From CAJQQK01 sp963696075 (GTDB taxonomy: Bacteria > Pseudomonadota > Alphaproteobacteria > Rhizobiales > Hyphomicrobiaceae), in contig CAVOJD010000029.1 in assembly GCA_963696075.1 (NCBI GenBank), forward strand, positions 186,001-250,000: a DNA stretch of 64,000 nt, written 5' to 3'. The position numbers and the translations under genes were made by a program. Under the pieces are notes generated by a model. It saw only the letters and a list, made by a program, of their open reading frames with translations, made no database searches and was not told where the DNA came from. The stretch's first letter is position 1. The number at the start of each line of letters is the position of its first letter. This document shows, piece by piece, positions 17,029 to 24,941 of this stretch.

Positions 17029-18148
17029 TCACGCCGCGGCTTTGGCCCGCTCGTAGAGGCCGGCAATGTGGTCGGCGATGGCGAGCGAGGCGGTAAGGCC
17101 GGGGCTTTCGATGCCAAACAGCATGACGAGACCGTCGAGGCCATGCTCGGCTGGCGTATCGATGCGGAAGTCCGGCACCGGCTCGCCCTCCCGGTAGAGC
17201 TTCGGGCGGATGCCGGTGTAGTCGGGATGCAGGCGGTCCGCGTCGAGGTCGGGATAGTAGGCCCGGATAAAGTCGAGGAATTTCTCCAAGCTTCTCCGGC
17301 TTGAAGGTGTAGTCGATGTCGGGGATCCACTCGATATCAGGGCCGAACTTGCACCGGTTGCCGAGATCGACGGTCGCGTGCAGCCCGAGCCACGCCCCGT
17401 CCGGCATCGGATAGATGTGGCGCGAAAACGGGGACGGCCCGGAGAGCGCGTAGTATTGCCCGACGGCATAGTACGTCTCCGGCGGCACGTAGCCTGCGGG
17501 ATAGGAAAGCGTGCGCGCCAGTGTCGAGGCGTGCAGACCGGCAGAGATGACGACGTTGCGCGCCGTGATGATATCGCCTTCGCCGATGGTCAGCGCGAAG
17601 CTGCCGTCGCCCTGGCGCGTGATCGCCGTGATGTCGCTGAGCAGCGCGATTTGGGCGCCATGGCTCTCGGCATGTCCCTCAAGCGCCACCATGAATCCGT
17701 GGCTGTCGACGATGCCGGTCGAGGGCGAGAGCAGCGCGCCAACGCACCGGACGGCCGGTTCGAGCTGCATTGCCTGCGCTGCCGTCAGCTGAACCAGATC
17801 ATCAACGCCGTTGCCGGCGGCCGTCTCCTTGATTTTGCCAAGGCGCGCGAGTTGCTCATCGTTGGCCGCGACGATGAGTTTTTCGCAGCGCGCATAATCA
17901 ACGCCATTTTCCTCGCAGAACCGGTAGAGCTGATGCTTGCCATCAACGCAGAAGTGCGCCCGCAGGCTGTCCTTGGGATAGTAGATGCCGGCGTGAATGA
18001 CCTCGCTGTTGCGCGAACTCGTCTCCGAACCGATCAGATCATGGCGCTCGGTGACGATCACCTCCTGGCCCGCCATGGCGAGGGCCCGGGCAATGGCAAG
18101 ACCGACCACGCCGGCCCCTACAATGATGGTCTCCACATCCGTCGTCAC
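17029..18148 (-). CDS. FAD-dependent oxidoreductase, L-2-hydroxyglutarate oxidase-like, with apparent frameshift
   Basis: The N-terminal Rossmann motif IIVGAGVVGLAIARALA and SRNSEVIHAGIYYP place it in the DAO/LhgO-like group that oxidises 2-hydroxy acids. Residues up to YTFKPEKL are in one frame. The conserved end (EKFLDFIRAYYPDLDADRL ... FGIESPGLTASLAIADH) is in the next frame and stops at 17029. Removing one G of the GG complementary to 17286-17287 fuses both and gives 372 residues, the normal family length. GTG at 18148 is preferred, with AGGGAG upstream. Uncorrected, the frame reads on to 16952 with a nonsense tail. Confidence 0.8.
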
Positions 18149-18345
18149 GTTCGCTTGGCTCCCTGGATGGTCCGATTGCGTTGTCCCGGCGCACAAAAAG
18201 TGCCCGAGGACGCTCTTTCATAAACGAATTGTGCAAGCCAAGTCCACGAATGCTGCAGACGGGGAAACATTGGGGTGTGCGTGCAACCAAGGGGCCGACT
18301 CGTGCTATGCGTTGCCCGCCCCAGGAGGCGCGTTCCGAGGTCGTC

Positions 18346-19473
18346 ATGGCAATCAGGTTCATCCATACCGGCGATTGGCATATCGCCAAGCCCTTCCATC
18401 GTTTCGACGAGGAAAAGGCAGCCCTGCTGCGCGATGCCCGCCTGCGCATCCCCGAGCGCATCGGCGCGCTGGCGCGCGACGTTGGCGCAAAAAATGTCCT
18501 CGTTGCTGGCGACGTTTTCGACACCCGCCTGCCGGCTGATGCAACCCTGCGACGGCTATCGGCTCGCCTCGCGCAGTACCCGGACATCAAGTGGCATCTG
18601 CTGCCCGGCAATCACGACCCCGCAACGCCGAACGGCCTGTGGCGGCGCTTCGAAGAACTCGGCCGGCCGGAGAATGTCATTGTCCACCACGAGGCCGGCG
18701 TATCCGAACTCGACCCAACCGCGGATCTCCTGGCAAGCCCCCTGACCGCCCGCCACGTCACCCGCGACCCGACCGCCTGGATGGATGATGGCCCAACCGC
18801 GCCCGGTCGCATCCGCGTGGGCCTCGCCCATGGTGCCGTTCAGGGCTTCGGCTCCAGCGGCGAAGCCGGTGTCCTGATCGACGCCCATCGCGCCGAGAAG
18901 GCCCGCCTGGATTATATGGCGCTCGGCGATTGGCACGGCATCAAGGAAATCGGCCCGCGCACCTGGTATGCCGGCACGCCTGAGCCGGACCAGTTTCCCG
19001 CCAATGAACCGGGCTTTGCGCTCGCCGTGGAAATCGAGGCCGAGGGCGCACCGCCCCGCATCACGCCGCATGCGACGGCGCGTTTTGCCTGGGCGCGACA
19101 CACGATCGAAACGGATTACAGTGCGCGGCTCGCGGAAATCGAGCAGGACCTCGCCCAATCCGGTGAGGCGGCGGGCAACCGCCTCCTGCGCATTATCTGC
19201 ACCGGCCGCGTCAAGCTGGCGGACGAGGCGGTCCTAAGGCGTACAATCGAACGGCTCGGCGATCTGGCCTTCCACATCGAAGCCGATCTCGACGCACTGC
19301 GGATCGACGCAGCCGGGCCAACCAGCCTGCTCTTTGATGATGAGATGACGCGTGCTGTCGCAGCCCGCCTGATGGAGCGCATGAAAGCCGGCGACGGCGG
19401 TGATGATCGTGTCGCGCGCCGCGCCCTGCGCATCCTCCAGGATGTCGCGGGCGGCGGGGAGGCTGCGGGTTGA
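18346..19473 (+). CDS. metallophosphoesterase, SbcD/YhaO-like DNA repair exonuclease
   Basis: A 375-residue calcineurin-like phosphoesterase. The metal-binding motifs appear in order: HTGDWHIAKP, VLVAGDVFDTR, LLPGNHDPA, VGLAHGAVQG and MALGDWHGI. This is the SbcD/Mre11 pattern and fits the YhaO subgroup. With its SbcC/YhaN-like partner it should form an ATP-regulated nuclease acting on DNA ends. The ATG at 18346 has GAGG upstream. The stop overlaps the next start (TGATG), which suggests coupled translation of the two subunits. Confidence 0.88.
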   Translation: MAIRFIHTGDWHIAKPFHRFDEEKAALLRDARLRIPERIGALARDVGAKNVLVAGDVFDTRLPADATLRRLSARLAQYPDIKWHLLPGNHDPATPNGLWRRFEELGRPENVIVHHEAGVSELDPTADLLASPLTARHVTRDPTAWMDDGPTAPGRIRVGLAHGAVQGFGSSGEAGVLIDAHRAEKARLDYMALGDWHGIKEIGPRTWYAGTPEPDQFPANEPGFALAVEIEAEGAPPRITPHATARFAWARHTIETDYSARLAEIEQDLAQSGEAAGNRLLRIICTGRVKLADEAVLRRTIERLGDLAFHIEADLDALRIDAAGPTSLLFDDEMTRAVAARLMERMKAGDGGDDRVARRALRILQDVAGGGEAAG

Positions 19474-22151
19474 TGCGCCTCGAGGCCCTTGAACTGGAAG
19501 CCGTCGGGACGTTCGCCGGCCCCGTTCTTATTCGCGATATCGCCCCCGGCCTCAATGTGCTGGCGGGCCCCAACGAGCTTGGCAAGTCGACCCTTCTGCG
19601 CGCCCTGCTCACGCTCTTCCTTGAGGGGCATCGCGCCCGCAAGCAGACGTTGGAGGAGCTGCGCCCCTACGGCGGCGGCGCGCCGAGGATGGCCTGCCGT
19701 TTCACACTCGCCGAGGCGAGCTGGCGCATCGAAAAGCAGTATCTCTCAGCGCCCAAAGCCGAATTGCGCCGCGTTGACGGTGAGGAGCAGCACATTGGCG
19801 CCGATGCCGAGACGGCGCTGGCCCGGCTGCTCGGTGATGCCGGTGATCTCGCAGCCCGCCTGCCGCTGTTCTGGGTCACGCAGCGCGAAAGCGCCCGCCT
19901 GCCCCTCCTTGATGATGGCCTGCGTCATTCACTGGGTGAGGTCCTGGCCTCGGAGGCCGAGAAATCAAGCGGCGGCACGGGTGCGAATTCAGCCCTGAAG
20001 GCGGTGAGGTCGCGTCTCGACCAACTGGTGACGGCGGGCCGCGGTCAGCCAAAGCGCGGCGGCCCCCTCGCCCGGCGCCTGAGCGAGCGCGAAGAGGTGC
20101 GCGCATCGCTTGCCCGCGCCGAGGCCCGCGCCGGTCAGGCTGAGGCCTGGATGCGCGAGTTGGCCGGGCTGCAGGAACGCGAAGCCGAACTGACCGATCA
20201 GGCCGCGTTCGAGGCTGCAAGGACACGGTTGCAGCGACTGGAACGCCGCCGCGACGAGGCCACCCAGGCCAATCGTCAGATCAAGGTGCTGGGCGAGCGG
20301 CTGACCTTTCTGGACGAGCAGCTCAAGCAGCGCGCGGCGGCCGTCGCCGCCCACGATGAGATGGTGCGCGAGCGCGCCGCCCTGGAAACCGCGATGGCGG
20401 CGGCCGAGGCCGAACTCTCACGGGTGATATCGGAGAGTGCCGATCTGGATGCGGCAATTGACAAGACGGCGCGCACGCTGGCCGACGTCGAGGTCCGCGA
20501 AGCCGAGAGCCGCAAGGCGCTGGAGGCCGCACGGGGTCACGCGATCCGGGTTGCCGAGGGCGCACGGCGCGACCAGCTCCGCGCACAAATGGATCGATTG
20601 ACCAGGATCGATGCGCAGATCGCCGAGATTGACAGAGAACTCGCCGACATGGACTGGCCCGAGACAACCGCCGCCGAAGTCGAAGAGGCTGTCCGCCGGG
20701 TCTCAAGCCTGGAAATGCGACGGGCCGCTGCGGCCCCGGCCTTGAAGGTCAGCTACGCGGCGGGGCGTGAGGCGGGGTTCAGCATCGAGGGTGCTGCGCT
20801 CGCCGAGGGGGAAGAACGCCGCATCGTGAGCCCGGTCGCCATCGATGTCGAGAACATCGGCCGGATCGAAATCCGCCCGGCCCTGACGGAGGCCCGCGAC
20901 AAGCTCGATGGTGAATTGACCCATTGGCGGCATCGTCTCGCCCGGCATCTTGAGACCATGCGGGCAGCTTCCCCGGAAGAGGCGGAAAAGAAGGAGGCGA
21001 TCCGCCGCGATTGCCGCCAGCGCCGCCGCTTGATGCTGGTTGAGGCCGACACGATTGCCCCCGAAGGGCGCGAACGGATCGAGACGGAACTTGCAAACCT
21101 CCCGGCGTCTGCCACCGACGGCGAACACCCGGCCGCCAACGCGCCGCATGAGACAGACAACAAACAGGCCGAAGCCGCGGTGGAGCGCCTGACCCAGGAA
21201 CGCCAGCGTCTTGCCGGCGAACTCGAAAGCCTTCGCCAACGCCGCTCGGAACGCGAAAACCAGCGCACCAAACTCGCCGCCGAGCGTGTCATGCGGCGAT
21301 CTCGTCTCACCGAGTTGACTGCGGGACTTCGCCCCGATGCGGGGCCCGATCCGCGTCCCGATCCGCGAGATGAAATCCTCGCAAACGTCGCCGACGCCGA
21401 GCGCCAGATCAACGCGGCGCGGCGCGAGCGTCAGGCTTTCGAGGAGACCGCCCTTGCGCCGGAGAACATGGTGGCCCTGGACGGCGAAATCGATGAGCTG
21501 CAGCGCGCCGCGGCAACCCGGGATCATCGCCTCGCAGACGTCCGCCAGGACATGCGCCGCATCGAAGGCCAATTGCTGCGGGATTTCGAGGATGGCCCCG
21601 GCGAAGAGGTCGCAGCCTTGACCGCCCGCCTCCAGGCGCTCGACGGCGAAATCGCCGATCTCGAAGAAGAGGTCGCCGCCTTGAAGCTTCTCCAGGATGA
21701 ACTCGCCGCGGCCACCGAGCGCCATCGCCGCGAAATCTCAGGTCCCCTTGCCGCGCGTCTCGCCGGCCTCGCAGCGGGCCTCTGGCCCGAAGCCGAGATC
21801 GCATTGACACCGGAACTCGAGATCGCAAAGCTCGCAAGGGCCGGCGCCAGTGAGACACCGGCCGCCGTCAGCGTCGGCACCCACGAGCAGCTCGCCGTGT
21901 TGGCGCGTCTGGCCTATGCCGACATGCTGGCCACCGCCGGGACCGCCGTCCCGGTCATTCTCGACGATCCGTTCGTCTACAGCGATGACACCCGCCTCGA
22001 TGCGCTCTTCAGCGTGATCGCGGACGCAGCAACCCGGCACCAGATCATCATCTTGACCTGCCACGCCCGCGCCTTCGAGCCGCTCATCGCGCGCCACAAC
22101 GCGCGCCGGCTTGATTTCGAGCGCGTCACACCCGGCCAGCCCGTCGCATAA
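19473..22151 (+). CDS. SMC-like AAA ATPase, YhaN/SbcC-type partner of the nuclease
   Basis: An 892-residue Rad50/SbcC-class ATPase. Walker A is in AGPNELGKSTLLRAL near residue 33. Long coiled coils span about 180-420 and 550-790. The C-terminus holds the signature-like VSVGTHEQLAVLARLAYA and Walker B PVILDDPFVYSDD, with ILTCHAR after it. There is no CxxC zinc hook in the coiled coil; only isolated cysteines are present. This is as in YhaN and unlike SbcC. It begins inside the stop of the nuclease gene. Confidence 0.87.
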   Translation: MRLEALELEAVGTFAGPVLIRDIAPGLNVLAGPNELGKSTLLRALLTLFLEGHRARKQTLEELRPYGGGAPRMACRFTLAEASWRIEKQYLSAPKAELRRVDGEEQHIGADAETALARLLGDAGDLAARLPLFWVTQRESARLPLLDDGLRHSLGEVLASEAEKSSGGTGANSALKAVRSRLDQLVTAGRGQPKRGGPLARRLSEREEVRASLARAEARAGQAEAWMRELAGLQEREAELTDQAAFEAARTRLQRLERRRDEATQANRQIKVLGERLTFLDEQLKQRAAAVAAHDEMVRERAALETAMAAAEAELSRVISESADLDAAIDKTARTLADVEVREAESRKALEAARGHAIRVAEGARRDQLRAQMDRLTRIDAQIAEIDRELADMDWPETTAAEVEEAVRRVSSLEMRRAAAAPALKVSYAAGREAGFSIEGAALAEGEERRIVSPVAIDVENIGRIEIRPALTEARDKLDGELTHWRHRLARHLETMRAASPEEAEKKEAIRRDCRQRRRLMLVEADTIAPEGRERIETELANLPASATDGEHPAANAPHETDNKQAEAAVERLTQERQRLAGELESLRQRRSERENQRTKLAAERVMRRSRLTELTAGLRPDAGPDPRPDPRDEILANVADAERQINAARRERQAFEETALAPENMVALDGEIDELQRAAATRDHRLADVRQDMRRIEGQLLRDFEDGPGEEVAALTARLQALDGEIADLEEEVAALKLLQDELAAATERHRREISGPLAARLAGLAAGLWPEAEIALTPELEIAKLARAGASETPAAVSVGTHEQLAVLARLAYADMLATAGTAVPVILDDPFVYSDDTRLDALFSVIADAATRHQIIILTCHARAFEPLIARHNARRLDFERVTPGQPVA

Positions 22152-22161
22152 GCGAAGGCTG

Positions 22162-22761
22162 TCAGGAGGCTTGCGATTGCGGCGGCGGTGTTTGCGGAGC
22201 CTGTCCGTTGGCGGCCTGGGGACGTGGTTGCGCGGGTTGCGCCGGTCGCGGTTGTGCTGCCTGTTGCGGTGCGTCGCTGGACGGGGCGGCCTGATCCTGG
22301 AGCGGATTTTCCGAGCGCCTCGATTTGCCTTCGAAGTAGGCCCCCTGTTCGATCGCAAGCGACTTGTGCAGGACATCGCCTTCGACGTGGCTGGTTGCCT
22401 GCAACATGACCTTATGCCCGCGAACGAAGCCGATCACATGCCCGCGCACGACAATCTCCTGGGCCATGATGCCGCCTGAGATCCGCGCATGTTCACCGAT
22501 CACCACGTGCGACGCATAGACGTCGCCCTGCACTTCCCCGTCGATCTGGACCTCACCGTTGGATGTCAGGTTGCCCTGGATCGTCAGGTCCGGGCCGATC
22601 ACGGACGTCTGCGCCCGCTCGCTCGCCCGCTGGCCCGCAGCATGGTTTTGTGGTGCCCGTTGTGCCGGGGGAGGGGCTTGTGTCTGTGCCATCGCCTCCC
22701 CGCTGGCGCTGGCTGGAATACCGTCCTTGTCAGACTTTCTCGACGAAAAATTCGACAACAT
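22162..22761 (-). CDS. bactofilin-type polymer-forming cytoskeletal protein
   Basis: A 199-residue protein. The central part (about residues 52-145) is a run of short beta-helix turns: SVIGPDLTIQGNL, VQIDGEVQGDV, VVIGEHARISGGI, IVVRGHVIGFV and VEGDVLHKSLAIEQGAYFEG. It is flanked by disordered Pro/Gln/Ala-rich ends, the usual bactofilin layout. Bactofilins polymerise without nucleotide and organise cell-envelope or cell-shape machinery. It is convergent with the YhaN-like gene, 10 bp away. A GGGGG stretch serves as ribosome site. Confidence 0.9.
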   Translation of the reverse strand: MLSNFSSRKSDKDGIPASASGEAMAQTQAPPPAQRAPQNHAAGQRASERAQTSVIGPDLTIQGNLTSNGEVQIDGEVQGDVYASHVVIGEHARISGGIMAQEIVVRGHVIGFVRGHKVMLQATSHVEGDVLHKSLAIEQGAYFEGKSRRSENPLQDQAAPSSDAPQQAAQPRPAQPAQPRPQAANGQAPQTPPPQSQAS

Positions 22762-23097
22762 TACTCATTACCCCCAATCGAACACTCGACCGTACAACAG
22801 CGCCACGCGACTGACATCGTACGTCAAGCACAGGTTACCATGATGGATCCCTCACCCGCCAAGGCAACGATGTTGCGACACGCCATTGTGAGGGGATTAG
22901 GTCCGCGGATAGCGAAATCATCGTTTTTCCCAACAAAGTGGCCAGACAGCATCGTTACCTGGCGGTTGATGCACGCTATAGGGGTGGTGGATATAAATGC
23001 AATGAAAACGTGCTTACTCCTGTAGCCACTCGCAGATGGTGGTTTCCATGCAACGTTTGATAGGGCTGCCGGGCGCTGGACGCCCAATTATTGCAGT
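22762..23097. other. 336-bp gap upstream of the bactofilin gene
   Basis: This is the upstream region of the bactofilin gene and, at its other end, the 3' flank of the DUF455 gene. It is less GC-rich than the surroundings and has no convincing ORF, hairpin or repeat. The bactofilin promoter must lie here, but I cannot point to it. Confidence 0.5.
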
Positions 23098-23983
23098 TCA
23101 ATTGGCGGCCCCGAACGCGCTGAGCGGCTTATAGAAGCCCGGCGTCAGACCGGCCTCGCTGCGGGCTTGCTCGTTGAAGGGTGGCTTGATGCCGCCATGG
23201 AAAGTTGTCACGGACCAGACGGTGGAAGGTGCTCTCAATCGGCCGGCGTTCTTGCTGGCAGCGATAGCGAAACCATTTCATGCCGAATGCGACATGGCGC
23301 TTCTCGTCGCGATAAATAATCTCGAGGATACGGGCTGAAGCCGTGTCGCCCGCGGCGTTGAGGTTCTCGATCATGGCGGGTGTGACATCGAGGCCCCGCG
23401 CCTCGAGGATCAGCGGCACGACGGCGAGGCGGGCGAGAAGATCATGGCCGGTCTGCTGGGCCGCCTGCCAGAGCCCATCGTGCGCCGGCAGGTCGCCATA
23501 GCTCCCGCCAAGTTCCGCCAGCCGCTCCCGCAACAGGCCGAAATGCTTCGCTTCTTCGAGCCCGACCTGCACCCAGTCGTCATGAAAGGCGCGCGGCATA
23601 TCCTCGTGGGCAAACCGCGCGACCAGGTCCCATGTCATATCGACGGCGTTGAGTTCGATGTGGGCGAGCGCATGGAGGAGCGCAAACCGGCCCTTGGCGC
23701 CGCTGGCCCGCCGCCGTGGCATATCGCGCGGCGGGCGCAGTTCGGGACGATCCGGCCGGCCGGGCCGCTCCGGCATGGCAAGCGGCCGCGAGACGATCGC
23801 GAGCCCGAGTTGGCGCCCATACCACGCTTTGGCCGCCTCCCGTGCGAGGCGGCATTTGTCTTCGACATCGCCAGCCAGCACAATGGCGCGCGCCGCCTCC
23901 GCGAGCGTCTTGCCCGGTAAGGGTGTTGGATCACGGACGTCGTCCGGCGTCGGCTCGCTGGAACGGGCGCCTCCATCGCACAT
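23098..23983 (-). CDS. ferritin-like DUF455 protein, with apparent frameshift
   Basis: An all-helical ferritin-like protein. The metal-binding motifs HIELNAVDM, EEAKHFGLL and DEKRHVAFG (E-x-x-H type) suggest a di-iron centre; the function is unknown. The open frame ends at 23129 with a nonsense tail after LVRDNF. One base earlier in the C pair (complement of 23199-23200) the family ending HGGIKPPFNEQARSEAGLTPGFYKPL appears and stops at TGA 23098-23100. The corrected length is 294. ATG 23983 is preferred to the frame start at 24067, which lies inside bcp. It follows bcp by 14 bp and is likely co-transcribed. Confidence 0.82.
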
Positions 23984-23997
23984 CAAACCGCAGCCTT

Positions 23998-24465
23998 TCA
24001 ATCGGCGATGGCCTTGACGGCCTCGAGCACGGCGTCGGCATGGCCGTTGACCTTCACTTTGCGCCAAACCTTGCTGACCTTGCCCTTGGGGTCGATCAGG
24101 AACGTCGAGCGCTCGACGCCCATGTATTTGCGCCCATACATCGATTTCTCGACCCAGACGCCATACTTTTCCGCGACCTTCTTGTCCTCGTCCGCACCGA
24201 GAATGATGCCGAGGTCATGCTTGGCGACGAACTTGTCGTGGCTCGCCGCCGAATCAGGCGAAATTCCGATCACGGTCGTGTTGAGTTTCTCGAATTCTCC
24301 CATCAGGCCGGTGAACGCGATGGCTTCCTTGGTGCATCCGGAGGTGTCGTCTTTCGGGTAGAAGTAGACGACCACCGGCTGGCCTTTGAACTGCGACAGC
24401 TTGATCTTTTCGCCACCATTCGCAGGCAACGTGAAGTCCGGTGCCTTTTTCCCCTCGTCGACCAT
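23998..24465 (-). CDS. bcp: thioredoxin-dependent peroxiredoxin (Bcp/PrxQ type)
   Basis: A 155-residue peroxidase reducing hydroperoxides through a peroxidatic cysteine, seen at C44 in DDTSGCTKEA. The resolving cysteine five residues later, present in E. coli Bcp, is absent (an alanine/isoleucine region), so a 1-Cys cycle or another thiol partner is implied. The rest (FYPKDDTSGCTKEA, IGISPDSAASHDKF, YMGVERSTFLIDPKG) fits the PrxQ family. It heads a two-gene unit with the DUF455 protein. Confidence 0.92.
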   Translation of the reverse strand: MVDEGKKAPDFTLPANGGEKIKLSQFKGQPVVVYFYPKDDTSGCTKEAIAFTGLMGEFEKLNTTVIGISPDSAASHDKFVAKHDLGIILGADEDKKVAEKYGVWVEKSMYGRKYMGVERSTFLIDPKGKVSKVWRKVKVNGHADAVLEAVKAIAD

Positions 24466-24941
24466 GCTCTTGCGCCTTTCTTTTGTCTCTTTTCAAGTCA
24501 GTGATTGGACTGAGTTTGGTAGCCCGCCGAGTGATACGCAAGTCCGTCGAAAAGCGTTCACCGGCAATCGACATCGCCCCCGCGCTTGAATGCTGGGTTC
24601 GCCCGGATTGAAGGTGGGTGAAGTGCGTGAGCACCAGACGGTTGTGTGGTTTGTGTGAGACCCAAGCTTAGCCCTTGCACACGTCCGGCAAGTAGGCCAC
24701 CAACAGGACGGGGCCGGCGGCGCCGGTCATTATCTGAGACGCTTTCCCAGTCGCCCGGCCCGAGCAGGTGCCCGGCGGGAATCGGGCGCGGGCCTGATCG
24801 TGTTGAAATCGGTCCCGCAGGGGCGCAATAGCGCCCGAACAGGAGCAGGATGGGGCGAGGCGCAAGCGCCCGCACGCTGAACCGCCGGGTTTCAGCGGCC
24901 GAGACAAAGAGGCGGCAACCAGGGGGATAATACGCCGCACC
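24466..24941. other. 476-bp gap with clustered hairpins upstream of the AsmA-like gene
   Basis: This region holds the divergent promoters of bcp and the AsmA-like gene. From about 24820 three stem-loops follow each other: GGGCGC-AATA-GCGCCC (24821-24836), GGCGC-AA-GCGCC (about 24859-24870) and CGCTGAA ... TTCAGCG (about 24875-24897). No tRNA or recognised riboswitch motif is visible, and short ORFs here look like shadows. A structured leader or small RNA is possible. Confidence 0.4.

Noticed and set aside
20703..21725. A 340-codon minus-strand frame opposite the YhaN-like ATPase
   Set aside because: The plus-strand gene has Walker A and B motifs and coiled coils; the antisense frame has no recognisable features.
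24590..24900. The hairpin-rich gap as 6S RNA, SRP RNA or tmRNA
   Set aside because: None of the conserved core sequences of those RNAs could be found on either strand.
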